From: Metellina segmentata
Taxonomy: Eukaryota > Arthropoda > Arachnida > Araneae > Tetragnathidae
Reading direction: 5' to 3'
Length of the DNA: 64,000 bases
Assembly: GCA_947359465.1 (NCBI GenBank)
Contig: OX375879.1
Location: 125,313,409 to 125,377,408, forward strand
In this document: positions 31,454 to 42,669 of the stretch, piece after piece
How the letters are laid out: the number at the start of each line of letters is the position of its first letter
How positions within the stretch are numbered: position 1 is the stretch's first letter
Position numbers and translations under genes: made by a program
The notes under the pieces: model-generated
What the model saw: only the letters and a program-made list of their open reading frames with translations
Told to the model about the DNA's origin: nothing
Database searches by the model: none

Positions 31454-32648
31454 ATCGTCAGCTGCCGCGGTTCAAAATGACGTGGTGTTTAGGGATTGCA
31501 ATCCGGCCGCATTGACACATATCCGGCTGGATCCTACCTGATCCGGCCGGTATGGAATTTTGTTGATAAGTCTATCTAACCAGTATGTATTTTTCCAAAA
31601 TCGGCTGAGTGAAAGTAGGTTCAAAGGATATTATTCCAAATTGACGAACAAAACGTTTATTTTACATAAGAGAACTTTATTAATAATTATCCATAGGTAG
31701 GAAATCAGTCACCAACAATTAATAATAGTAACTATTAGTACTGCTAGTAGTAAGTATCAAACGATTGTTGTTTATGATCAGTGTTACTAGTTTCCACCCC
31801 AAAAAACATGAGCTTGTTTTACACGAAGTATTTTTCTATTTATCTAAAATTAAGTAGTCTCTATCTCTAATGTCATTAAGCAAATGACATATAAATTGTA
31901 CCTAACCTTGCCTCATACTAACACAAAAATCTAATCTTTGGCAGTATTTGGTCAACATAACAAACAAGGGATCTCTTAATTCTTCTTAATTGCTTAAATC
32001 GAAGTTATATAGTAATGAAAATCACTTTTGAGTTTGAAAGAACCATCTAAGGAAACAAATCGTATTAATTGTGTCATCCCCAAACCTACTTCTCAATGAA
32101 CTAATAACTAATTACGCAAATATAAACAGCGGTCGAGAAGAAGGCCCTCTCAGCTTCAACACTAGTTTGTTTAACCGTCATTAAGTAGTCGTACATTAGT
32201 GACAAATATTTTCCTTTGACTCCGTTTCATATATATGAAGTCATTTCTTTCTTCACTCAAAATCTGTTTCTTTTTTGAAGTTTATCTTTTTGCAATAGTC
32301 TTCATTTTCTTGCAGAATTTGCTTTTCGAATTCCTCTTTATTACAAAAAATATTATTTATAATTTAATTTATGATTTTTGCTAGTATTCTCCAAACTGAT
32401 GATTGAAAAATATAAAATCGATTCATTCGCAATCGATTGCTTAATAAACGATTTCGCGACTTTAAAGTTGGGTTTGAATAATCGATTATTTAATTTTTTT
32501 AAAATTCGGGTTTATCGGATCCAAACCGGATTTGATATATGTTGCCGGATCCGGTAAGTAGCTAATTAGTGCCGCCGGATCGGATTGCAATCCCTAGTGG
32601 TGTTGTCCTCGGATCTATTTCCCTTAATTAATTGATACCGGACCGTCG
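31454..32648 (+). repeat. SINE 3' fragment split by a hAT element
   Basis: The SINE sequence 31454-31489 (GTTCAAAATGACGTGGTGTT) continues at 32597-32648 (GTGGTGTTGTCCTCGGATCT, GATACCGGACCGTCGTC). The duplicated GTGGTGTT is the target-site duplication. Confidence 0.85.
31490..32596. mobile_element. complete non-autonomous hAT element, 1107 bp
   Basis: Ends are TAGGGATTGCAATCCGG at 31490 and the complement CGGATTGCAATCCCTA at 32596. It is flanked by a perfect 8-bp target duplication GTGGTGTT (31482-31489 and 32597-32604), diagnostic of hAT. Subterminal repeats of GATCCGG / CCGGAT occur at both ends. No transposase is seen. A related truncated copy is at 5161. Confidence 0.92.
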
Positions 32649-32895
32649 TCGCCGACCCACCGGTCTGGTGGTTAAGATGTTACCTCAATATCAGAAGGTT
32701 CCAGGTTCGAATCCGGGTCAGTGCATGGATATTTGTAAGCGTATTGTGCAGAGGCGGATGGTGCACCTTAAATCTGTCGTGGCCGATAGTCCTCAAGTTG
32801 GGTTGGAGAGTGGGATACCAGGTCACAGGTGTTGCCTCGTAATATGACCGTGGTTCAAAATGACGGTGTGTTGTCCTCGAATCTTTCCCTTAGTG

Positions 32896-34098
32896 CAGTG
32901 TTTCCCAAACTTTTGACATATGTGTACCCCTTCTATAATTTTCGTAACGCTGAGTACCCCTCGTCAAAAATATGGATATATTTTAATAACAATCAAAATG
33001 TATTTTTTTTCTTTTTTTGTGACATACACAAAATAATAAGAAAATAGAAATAAAATTATTCATTATTAAATTTAAATAAAAGTTTTTTTATAAATAACGT
33101 TTATTTGGATGAATGAAAAGGATGCATTTTTTTTTGTGCTGAGATAACAGATCGTCATAATTTGGTTCCCTGGTTGTTAATTTTAATCTGAGATGTGGTT
33201 CCATGTCCAAATGGAAGTCTGTTCCTTTTTCTCGACTTAATGTCTACAAATGCTGAAAAAGCAACTTCATATAAATATGAAGTTGGAAATGGCAAGATGT
33301 ATTTTAGAACTTTTTCTGTAAAAACCGGATACACAAGTAGCATTTGTAACCAGAATGATGTTGAAGTACTCTCCTTATGTTTATTTTTCAAGAATTGCTC
33401 TTCTTCCTCATATGACAAATCTTCTGGCATGGATGTTGTGTTAATGTTAAACGGATATCTTATCCATTCAATATTTTTGGTTAAATCAGGGAATAGTTTT
33501 TCAAGCCCACTTGCAAACTCTCCAAATGCTGTGCATTTCAGAGTAGCAGGACCAATTTTAGTAGTCGAACTTGTTATAAACTCTTGAAGAGAGGGAAACG
33601 AGTCTATTTCTCATTACCAACTCTCTTTTGCCATAACTTTAGTTTTGCGATGGCAGCGTTCACTTGAACGTGAAACAATGAAATTCCTTTGCCTTGTAAC
33701 GTACCTTTATATGTGTAACGCATTCGGGTGCAATGTGCCTGAGAGATCAGAATGACGCTAACAGCTGTCCACGAAGCGTGCGAATAAAATTAAAAGGTTG
33801 GGTACAAACATCCGGTAAAGATAAGATACTACTAGAATATTCTACGAAGGAGTGGGGAACAGTTGCGCCCGACGGAGGGTTAACGAAGTAAGTTGTTTCT
33901 GTAACGAACTGTGGTATATTTCCGCCACTCCGGACCATCTCACGCCTCACAAGACGACTTGACTCATGAGAACGTAGAATTAGGCGCAGCTAAGCACATT
34001 GCAGTGCATATCGCCACGAAACTCCGGTGCAACGCGTACCCCCACTAAACTCTTCCCGTACCCCTGGGGGTATGCGTACCACACTTTGGGAAACACTG
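32896..34098 (-). mobile_element. internally deleted hAT (ZBED/Charlie-like) element, 1203 bp
   Basis: Terminal repeats are CAGTGTTTCCCAAACTTTTG at 32896 and the complement ending at 34098 (TTTGGGAAACACTG). The 8-bp target duplication is CCTTAGTG / CCTTAGAG (one mismatch). The transposase remnant inside is on the minus strand. Confidence 0.9.
33155..33430 (-). pseudogene. hAT transposase C-terminal remnant
   Basis: The minus-strand frame reads ILPFPTSYLYEVAFSAFVDI and KSRKRNRLP, preceded by FWLQMLLVYPVFTEKVLKY. This is the C-terminal region of ZBED5/FAM200-like hAT transposases, where 'LPF.T.YLCE..FS.....K...RNRL' is conserved. The catalytic domain is deleted. Confidence 0.75.
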
Positions 34099-34185
34099 CC
34101 TTAGAGGATTGATCCAGGACCGTCGTCAATAGCCCGTTGTGTTGCTTTGGAGTACGACGTTAAATTAAATTACCTTACCTTACCC

Positions 34186-34235
34186 GGACCGTCATCAATA
34201 GCCCGTTGTGTTGTTTCAGTGTGACTTTAATTAAA
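34186..34235 (+). repeat. SINE tail fragment
   Basis: GGACCGTCATCAATAGCCCG and TTGTGTTGTTTCAGTGTGAC, a second tail directly after the SINE ending at 34180. Confidence 0.75.
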
Positions 34236-34350
34236 TCTATACCAAATTTAATGTTGTGTTGCCAATCTTTAGTAACTAGTGTAAAAACCAACCTTTAGTA
34301 ATTAGTGTACTTCAAAAGTGCAATTCTGAATTTACAATTGCATAACCTTT

Positions 34351-34605
34351 AGACTTCGGCTGGCACAGCAGTCGTACCATGATCGCCCCAAGAAAGAATT
34401 TAGACTACTCTGTCTGTACATTTGTTGTACCTCGAAAGTTATAAGAATCGCGTCAAGAAAGGATTTAGACTACAGTCTTTACATCTGTTGTACCTTGAAC
34501 ATTATCAGAATCGCGCCAAGAAAAATGAATCGCGCGACGAAACAATTTAGACTTCGGTCGTTATAGTAGTTGCACCTTGAAAGTTATAAACATCACCCCA
34601 TCCCT
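34351..34605 (+). repeat. about 65-bp tandem repeat, four units
   Basis: Each unit has TTTAGACT(A/T)C, TACA or TATAGTA, GT(A/T)G(T/C)ACC(T/A)T.GAA, GTTATAAGAATCGC and CCAAGAAA. Unit length varies from about 50 to 80 bp. The last unit runs directly into the LINE fragment. Confidence 0.75.
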
Positions 34606-35590
34606 TAATACACTATGCGGAATTCCGCCGCTCCATGTGACCTTGCTGTCATTGTACAAAAAATTTAATGTCATCAAGAGGCGGCACTCCGACCCGGAGC
34701 TGAGACTGTCACCAGTACATTATGACTACAATATCACGGTTGGTGACGTCCGGATGGCTGAACTAAGGTTGGACTTTCTGGACGCCATCACAAATGCAGA
34801 ATACGAGGTGTACACCGACGGCTCGGGCATTGATGGCAATGTCGGGGCCGCGGTGTGCATCTTTAAAAATAATAATTTAATAGAAACTTTACAATTTAAA
34901 CTTTTACCCGGCAACTCTGTCTTTCAGGCAGAGTTGTCAGCAATATATAAAGCAATCGATTGGGCAATAGCAAAAGAAAAGAAAAGAAACATTTATAGTG
35001 ACAGCCTCAGTTCAATTCAGGCCCTTAAAACCGCGCAACTAATAAATCCAATTACCTTCATAAAATAAAAAAAGAAAACATCAAAATTTACTAACATCTA
35101 TGGCCTGAGTTGGGTTCGGGCTCATACGGGTCTTACTGGTAACGAGCTGGCCGACGAAAACGCAAAACTTGCCTCAATCGGTGGTGAGGTCTTGGACATT
35201 CCAAGACCTGGCAAAATCATTACACAGAAACAAATAAGGGTCTCAGGCTCAGGGGATTCATTACTAGAGTTAAAAGAGATAGACTCATCGCTGATCGCCA
35301 GCTCGTCTGGTTTCTCACAGATCATGGACCGTTCCATGCTTACCTTCGCAGGTTTAGACTAAAAAATTCGGACCTCTGTAGCCGCGGGGAAGTGGGGAAC
35401 ACAGACCACTTTCTCTTTGGCTCTCTCTGTCCACTCACAAAGGAAAATCATGTGAAAAAACCAAGTGAAAGACACAAGCCTATTTGGTTGGAAAGTGTCC
35501 TTAGAAGCAGGACTTCTATTGCAAAAATAAAATCCTGCGTGATGGCGGACATGGAGATGGTGGCCCCGGTCCACACGACCCATAAGTAAA
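34596..35590 (+). pseudogene. LINE 3' part with RNase H (I-type)
   Basis: The frame begins SLNTLCGIPPLHVTLLSLYK, the linker after reverse transcriptase. An RNase H domain follows: YTDGSGIDGNVGAAVCIF, AELSAIYKAIDWA, YSDSLSSIQAL and, after a stop and shift near 35068, WVRAHTGLTGNELADENAK. The catalytic D-E-D-D pattern is visible. A C-terminal segment resembles HAYLRRF, C-x-C and HFLFGCPLT in alternating frames. It is 5'-truncated; endonuclease and reverse transcriptase are absent. Confidence 0.8.
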
Positions 35591-36410
35591 AAATGCGGTG
35601 GTTCCTTGGGACCCCCATTTGCTTGACCTCTCTTTTTAGGTAGAACTAGGTTCCCCTCTATTTTAAGATTTTAAACATTTTAAAACTTTTAAATGTTACA
35701 GAATTTTAACCTTTTTAGATTTTTTCTTTAAACTTATTTACGTTCATATTGCATTGTACATTAAAACAATCATTCATCTCTCATATAATATTTATTTCAT
35801 TCCTCAACATTAAACATAGTCATTATTCTTTTTTTTTTTGAGTTGTTGTTAATTGTTCAAGGTAAAACTAACTTTTAACTATATGTGTGTTTTATGTGTT
35901 TGTACTGTGTTGTGTTCTTTTGTCGTTTTGTGTATTTATCCATTTTGTTTATTATTTTAATTTGTAATGATGTTTTCCTGGCGTGTTGCCAGAGTATTAT
36001 TTACTACCCGGTTCTTTCTCCCGGAGGTTTTGTGCAGTTCTCCATAACTTATATATTCCCGGAAGTAATATGTCTTCTTTGGGCTTGTTTCCCCATGTAT
36101 TTTAAAATTCAGCACTCAATTCGAGCGACTGACTGGTGTTGGGCCTTCAGGCCCTCCCCAGTGTTGCAGTGGAAGCCCCCCCCCCTTTTCCCCCCTAGAT
36201 CATATAACACTCTAAACCAGGGCTCGAAATACCCAATCCACAAGAACTGCTTTCTCCCTAGGAACAGACCTTGTTCCATTTACCTCTTTATCTCAGTGTG
36301 TCCCATTGCCGTATTTAACGACACGATAGAACTCTATAAGGACGCACCAAGAAGGTGCAGAATTACAGTGGTGCCACTTAGAACGTCGCTGACTGGGGAC
36401 GTATAGTCAT
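35591..36410. other. probable LINE 3' untranslated or unassigned sequence
   Basis: T-rich DNA with a C-tract at 36177-36190. No frame could be supported. Confidence 0.35.
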
Positions 36411-36935
36411 TAGTCCTGCTTCCAAGAGTGTCCTGAAGACAATCGCATACGGGTACTGAGACGGCCTGGGCGGCGTGGAGAACCTACACTTAATATCTCA
36501 CGCCACACATGCCCACAACAGAGCGTTAGGTTCTGGGGTGAAATCTCCTTTAACAGCCTTTTGGTAGACATTTCTGGTACACTTACAGCACAGCGGTACG
36601 TAGACGACATTCTACGATCGGTTGAGTTACCTTTCCTTTTGCGACACTCACACTTTTCAACAAGGTAATGCCTGCACGGCACGTGTTACTATGAATTGTC
36701 TTGAAGCTTTCCCAACACTTCCTTGGGGAGATAGGTCTCCTAATATCTCCCCTAGATCAGGCGATTGCAAGCATCCCGGAATGTTGACCCTTTAGCCCAA
36801 CAGTTGGATACAATTTGGCAAGAAATTCCGCAGTACACCATCCGGGAATTTTTTCAGTCTATGCCACGCCGCGTGACGCGTCCAGGTCAGAGTTGGACCT
36901 ACTTTTTATTGACTTCCTTCCTTTGTAACGGTCAA
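36411..36935 (+). pseudogene. Tc1-like transposase relic
   Basis: In shifting frames the + strand reads NRIRVLRRPGRRGEPTLN, VRFWGEISFNSLL, GTLTAQRYVDDILRSVELPF, ARVTMNCLEAFPTLPW, then QQLDTIWQEIPQYTIREFFQ and SMPRRV. This order runs from the middle of the catalytic domain to the C-terminus of a Tc1-type transposase. The segments with the second and third catalytic acids are damaged. No terminal repeats were found. Confidence 0.75.
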
Positions 36936-37075
36936 ACTCTGAAAAAAAATCTTTCTATTGTTTTGTAATTTGAATCGTTTGTTTTCATATGTGTGTTCTT
37001 TTCACATCCATCCATTTTTTCGAAATCGAACAACCCCTTCTGGGTGCGTCGATTTTTTTTTTTTTTTAATATAGT

Positions 37076-37311
37076 GTGTATATACTTAAAAGTATCAAAT
37101 TTCAGAACGGGGAGAGAATTTTCCCTCCTTGTTCCTGTTCCCTACCTGCCAGTCCTGATCACCTTCTTCTCTGTCTTGGCGCTTCATATAAGCAGCTGTT
37201 GGTTGATCAGGACTTTTTGCAGGTATATGGGGATCTGGCACGACGGGGCCTTCTGGACCTGGTGTAGGCTTTCCTACACCAGGGGGATGTGCAACAACAA
37301 CAACAACAACA
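37076..37311 (+). pseudogene. LINE C-terminal end with 3' hairpin and (CAA)n tail
   Basis: The frame ends FPPCSCSLPASPDHLLLCLG, then ARRGLLDLV and stop (TAG 37265-37267). C-x-C-x8-H-x4-C is the C-terminal zinc-finger-like motif of several LINE proteins. An 11-bp perfect stem with 4-base loop (37258-37283) overlaps the stop, and (CAA)n starts at 37292. This is a normal LINE 3' end: stop, stem-loop, short repeat tail. Confidence 0.65.
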
Positions 37312-37689
37312 GTGTGTATATATGTCTGTGTGTTGACTGAGAATATCTATGTCGGTTAGTTACCTCTTTCTTATGCCTCAAACAAAATGAAAAGAGGCCA
37401 TCCACCCCAACCCAAATTGAAACAACCCCGTTTCCCAATAGCAGCCATCCGGACATTACGTCGGGAGCAGTTCTCGTGGTATTCAATCCGTTTCGCCTCT
37501 CTGTTCATAACTGAATTGGTATCATTTCAGGTTACAGGCGGGCTTGATGCAAACAGTCCATCCGCACAACTCGGATCCGAATGGAACACGAAGTTGTAAG
37601 AGATGCTCACGATTGCAAGATTAAGCAGTAATTGTGTTCCTCAATACATTTCAATAAATTGTAACAGCTTGCTGGTACGTCTTTTCTTT

Positions 37690-37822
37690 CCTGACTTGTA
37701 CAGTTCTAGAGTGTGGTGCCAGCTCAGGCATTGCCTCGTCATCGGAACGTGTTTCAAAATGAAAGTATTGTCCCCGAATCTTTCCCATTGGGTTTGATCC
37801 CGGACCGTCGCTAATAGCCAAC
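37690..37822 (+). repeat. SINE 3' fragment
   Basis: AGTGTGGTGCCAGCTCAGGC, TTGCCTCGTCATCGGAACG and GATCCCGGACCGTCGCTAAT. It is the rightmost SINE copy seen. Confidence 0.8.
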
Positions 37823-37829
37823 AGCCTCT

Positions 37830-39186
37830 GTAGAAAGCCCAGATACGCTACCATGACGTCACAAACCGAAGGCCTACCAGCCATGGTTGAAAATAAACTT
37901 ACAACGACGAGAACAAAGAGTCACACGAAGGATTTCCCATACCGGAATGAAGGAACTTACATCGAAACTATAGGAGCATTTCAAACAAGGAGACCTGTAG
38001 GAGACCACAAATTGTCGCCGAAGAAGTTCAGTCGCCGGCGATTTTTTTTTGTATGAAGAAGAGACTGGTGTTACATTGCGAGGTATTGCGTCATTCACAC
38101 GAGACAGACTATCTCCTTGAGATTTTTTACTTTACAGTTGTAGACAGGAAATTTTTGATTCCTAGCGATATCAGAATTTTTTTTCTTGTTTCTTATATTT
38201 CTAGTTACGGAAAGTTTAGATAATGATAAATTAATTACTGCGGTGCAAATGCATCCTGCATTGCCTCACGAAGATTATGTGTATCCTGCTGAAGAATTCT
38301 CTAAAAAAGCTACTGACATCCAAGAATAATCGAAAAATTGAGTCGAGCCATCCTCCAGTTCGCGATATAGAGCACGAAACAAGCCTTTCTGCAAATGAAA
38401 TGTATTAATAGAGTGTACCTAATACTTTCTTTTGACATTTTTCTTACGATTTAAGTAGCACAATGCAAACATTTCCAGCTCATCCTTTCTGAAACCAGGC
38501 GTAATACTTAATGAGCTTCAGCTGAAATGTGGTGAGGAGCGGAGTAAAAGGGGAAGTGGGAAAATTACGAAATACGAAATACCGGTCTCTCATACCGGTA
38601 TGAGAGATCGATCTCCCTCGTGTGAAAGGGCTCTGAAATTTCAACTCTTGATTTATCTCAAAAAGTTTCAAATAGAGTTTTCAAAAACTTCCCTCAATCT
38701 TTGTAGATTTTATAAAAAAAAAAGGGGGGGGGGGTGAGGTATGTTTTTTTTACTTAATATTGACCTAATTTTATTTAAAAAATAAGAAGAATTTGTGTTT
38801 TGTGCTTGAAATTTAATCTTATTCCCTACTTAAGTTTTTGCATAACCTAAAATGAAAGAAACCGAAAAAAAAAATTTTGGACAGAAAAATATTAAGTAAA
38901 ATAATTACATAAAACGATCTTTTAAAGCAAAAAAGCTTGAAAAAAGACTGATGATATCAATAAAAAAATTGATTCTTTTGGTCCACTTAAAGCTTTTAAC
39001 AAGTTTTTGTATAATACCATTAAATAAATTTATATAATAAAAAATTATTTTAGCCAGAAAATAGAAAAACTGATCTATTATGAATAGTTGATTCAAAGCA
39101 AGTGTGCATTTAATTAATATTTTAAAGCTACCTTTTTTTTTATCATCACATAATATACAATTCAGTTTCTTTTCAGATTTGTTATT
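37830..39186. other. no gene seen; contains a perfect palindrome
   Basis: A 22-bp perfect palindrome centred on CATACCGGTATG lies at 38586-38607. An A-run followed by a G-run (38714-38734) is also present. The rest is AT-rich. Confidence 0.5.
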
Positions 39187-39360
39187 CTATATATATAAAA
39201 TCCAAATACTACCCACTCAGTCACTCATCACTGTATCTCAAGAACAAGTCCTAGGAAGCTGAAATTTTGCATTATTCTTATACTGTAGAGGAGGATTTTG
39301 AAAAATTCGACACCTAAGAGGCCTAAAATTGACCTAAGGCCTAAGTCAAACGCAATTCAA
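39187..39360 (+). mobile_element. Helitron-like 5' end fragment
   Basis: TCTATATATATAAAATCC, then CACTGTATCTCAAGAACAAG and GAAGCTGAAATTTTGCATTA. A TC start with an AT-rich leader and this 'ATCTCAAGAAC' region is a common Helitron 5' end in arthropods. Confidence 0.4.
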
Positions 39361-40240
39361 AATCGCCATAGAAATAACATTGAGCATAAAACGATTGCTA
39401 TACGTAGCTCAGATAGTTTTTTTTTCCCTGTACTGATCGAAAAACATTTTTTTTAAAAAACGAATTAAACTATAATATTTTTGTTTGAACTGACATTTTA
39501 GTTTTTCCCATGATGTAAATAATTTGTAAATATTTCATTGATGAATTGTTTGAATTTTACAAAACTTAAATTTTGTAATGGAACACGAAAAGCCCAAAAG
39601 AAAAACTCATTAATCATAAAAGCGTAATTTTACTACTCGGTATCTGGCAACAATAAATGTTTAATTTTTTTAATTTGATTTAGAATTCTGTGTTTGGATA
39701 TTTGATTTGATAGCAAGATGTTGCCGTCATATTTGAGGAATCTAAATTTTATTATTGTGTTCTTTTGGTTAAATCATTATTCTCTATCAATATTGTTTGA
39801 AAGTTTTTCGAATTGTTCTATTTTCGAATACATTCAGGAAGTCGAAATTCAACACGTTTGACCAGATATTTTTTTCAGAATTCTGCCTTCCTTCAGGGAT
39901 TGGAATTTCGCTATGTGTTCCGATATGTTATCTCTTGCAGAAATATTATTTAGTAGGTACAATTTATGATTAATTGATTTCCTGCAAAATATCAGACATG
40001 GGACACTTCGTGGATGTATATGTATATTTTAACCAACTTACCCTAAATATTCGATTGAATAATTAGTGATTTGTAAAATTATGTCTTTCTATTATAAAAG
40101 AAAATTTGTCAGTCTTTTTCAGGTTTATTCGCTTTGTGATTGGTAGATAGCGAGTCACATGATAACGAGACTTGTGGTTCAACGAGCTAATGAATTTGGA
40201 GCATGCGCAGACGATAAACACAGTTATGCTTTTTAATTAA
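39361..40240. other. AT-rich DNA, no gene seen
   Basis: A TCTATTATAAAAGAAAATTT motif near 40088 may be a further Helitron-type 5' leader. Confidence 0.35.
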
Positions 40241-40295
40241 CTAGATGATGCCCCTGTTCGTTGATGCTCGCCAACCCCAATTTCGGTTTTTCAAC
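40241..40295 (-). mobile_element. Helitron-like 3' end, minus strand
   Basis: Read on the minus strand: GGGGTTGGCGAGCATCAACG, AACAGGGGCATCAT, then CTAG followed by T. It matches the style of 44150-44242 on the plus strand. Confidence 0.5.
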
Positions 40296-40754
40296 TTTAA
40301 CACTTAATAAAACCTAAACTAATAGCCGCATCGGAAAAAAATCTTAATAATTATCCAGGGAATACGATGAAGAACAAAGCATGTTAATTTAATTTTTTTC
40401 CGATCAGTACTTTCTCGGTAAACCGTCTAAGAATGGAGCTAAACAACAAAAATTTCAATCCTGCGGCGGCGGCAACTTTCTTTTTAATATAGAGAGATTT
40501 TGTTTTTAGTTACCGCATATTTTTCCACGTATAAGCTGAGAATTTTTGGAACGTTTTCTAAAGCTAAACTACGGGTTTCGGTTTATATACAAATCCGCTA
40601 ATCTCGCAAAGAAAGACAATTTTCCGTTACTCTGGCGCATAGGATAAATATCGCAATAGGAAGGGAATGGAACCTAAAATTAACGTTTACTAGAGGTTGC
40701 ATTTGTTTTTCTTGTTTCATTTGGGTGTTATTGAAAGCTGTACTCCATAGTCAA

Positions 40755-40999
40755 GCATTGGCGTAACCAGGGGGGAGGATATACCCCCCTCGCGTATTCA
40801 GTTGAGAAAAAATTTGCTAAGGTATAAAGACATGCGTTTTTTATAAATGAATTCTTTATTAATAACAACTTATATTTGTCATAACTTAATTTTAATTCAT
40901 TTATTTTTAACTATATAATGCTTTACTTGTGTAATTAACATAGCCGTCAAGGGGGTAGGGGTTTAAACACCATCCCACATTCATTTGAGAAAAATTTTG

Positions 41000-41053
<54 letters not shown>

Positions 41054-41225
41054 GAGTTTTTCACAAATTAATCCCTTGTTAACAACTACTCAAACTATTC
41101 ATAACTTAATTTTAATTAATGTTTTACTTGTGTAATAAATAAATGTAATCAATGAAACAATGGTACATTAGTTCATAGGCGTAACCAGGGGGAGTTGGGG
41201 GTTCAACCTCCCATTCAGTTCGTCA
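40755..41225. repeat. repeated GGCGTAACCAGGGGG-type termini
   Basis: GGCGTAACCAGGGGGG at about 40765, a related G-rich block at 40950-40990 and AGGCGTAACCAGGGGGAG at 41178. The complement (CAGTTACGCCTA) ends at 44532, and a variant lies at about 43250. These look like ends of short DNA transposons, but I could not pair them with target duplications. Confidence 0.45.
41003..41051. repeat. (TA)n microsatellite
   Basis: About 24 uninterrupted TA units. Confidence 0.95.
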
Positions 41226-41336
41226 TAAAAGATAGTCAAATTTGTTAATGAAGAGCAATCGGAGTTTTAAGCTTTATGGCTATTTAAACTAGATAATATA
41301 AAAATAATAATTATTTTTACACTCATAATATAAATA

Positions 41337-42668
41337 CCGTATATTTCCGAATATATGCTGATGCGTGCATAAGACGAGGGTGCGTGTTTTTCTTCAGAAA
41401 TTTACCCAAAATTCAAAACTTCTATATAAGCCGAAATAAAAAATTAAAATTTTTTGTTGTGTGTGTGACATTCAAACTTAAAGCCATGAGGTCGTAAATG
41501 TCGCCAAGAACTTAAAACGGGTGGAATATTTTCCAATCAAATCGCTGTAAAGTAAAACGCCACTCGCCAACGATGATAGTTTTAGCCTGCTAATGATTTT
41601 CCCCAGTGTCCAGCTCCTGATATCCGACCTCCGACGTGGTGATTGACAGGTGATGATGTACGGTACATTAAAATTCAAAATGGAGAGGGGATCATTATGG
41701 CTCTTCAAAGAAACTCGGGTAATGTCTAAATGAGATTGAACTCTCCAACTGGTCGCCACGATTTAACTTGACAGTAAAGATGTGCAATGACGAGCGTAGT
41801 GAGCTTTAAGCCACAGTTTTCACTGCGAAGTTGTCTATTCGCCCACTTTCCACGCTATTACAAAGGTTAATAATCTTCCAAAAGTGTCGCACACCTGATG
41901 CCGGACCTCTGACTGGGTGAATGACAGATGATCAGTACAACAATGGTCAAGTGGAGCGGCTGGGGCTTGGGAATTTTTTCATCAGTGCCACTTTTTTCTT
42001 CGTCCTGAGATAAAGTTTCAAAAGGGGGAGCGGGCTCATTGACCCTTGGTAGCGAGGACGATTTTTTGTATGAAGAACATATAAATTCTAGTAAGGAAAG
42101 GATATTGGAATTGTTGATGATACGCATCAGGACATCCCAATGAGTGAAGCTGAATTTTAAGAACTATTCGGAAACTCGGATTCACACACGGAATTTAAAG
42201 GATTTATGACTTATTTTTCTCTTTTTGTTTAAAGGCTGTATTCAAAACGTATGTTAAAACACTTAAAAAATGGAACAGCTGTTGTATTCGGATCCTACTC
42301 GAATGGCATGAAGTAGAAAAGTAGGGTTGCTTTCCCAACACCCGTTGGAGTTGCTATAAAAATCGTTAATCGCTCGTTAAGAATTCGAGGTTGCTGCCAC
42401 CGTAGGGAGATCTGAATCCAGCAGCCGTATAAAAAAATGTTCCCTTTCCAATGGTTATTTTTATGTCCTAATTAATTACGGTATTCAATTATTATTTTGT
42501 GTGCTACATTTAGCGATAGTTAGCGATTTATCGCTTGATCCCGGTTAACGGAAATGTACCTTAGTTTTTTTAGCTTATTTTTTTGCGAGGACAGTCAGTC
42601 CCCTACCCACCCTTCTTTAGCTTTAGAAAAAGTTCCAAAAATTATCGGCTTATACACGGAAATATACG
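41337..42668 (+). mobile_element. pogo/Tigger-like DNA element, 1.33 kb, degenerate
   Basis: The left end CCGTATATTTCCGAATATAT and the right end (complement of CGTATATTTCCGTGTATAAG) are flanked by TA on both sides. 'Cg.ATATTTCCGTGTATAAGC' is a known type of pogo-like terminal repeat. Near 42090-42210 the + strand reads DDTHQDIPMSEAEF, stop, ELFGNSDSHTEFKGF, which resembles an acidic transposase C-terminus. The core domain is not recognisable. A similar terminus occurs near 40517. Confidence 0.6.
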
Positions 42669-42669
42669 T

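Larger units (their letters stand above)
32650..34180 (+). repeat. SINE full-length copy split by a hAT element
   Basis: Head GCCGACCCACCGGTCTGGTG, A and B boxes and body to 32895. It resumes after the insertion at 34107 (GGATTGATCCAGGACCGTCG) and ends with the tail TTAAATTAAATTACCTTACC. Confidence 0.88.

Noticed and set aside
35885..36406. 173-codon plus-strand frame as a membrane protein
   Set aside because: The hydrophobic residues come from T-rich DNA. No start context, domain or homology is visible, and it ends next to a Tc1 relic.
41003..41051. (TA)n tract as CRISPR or origin-like repeat
   Set aside because: It is a plain dinucleotide microsatellite, and the genome is eukaryotic.
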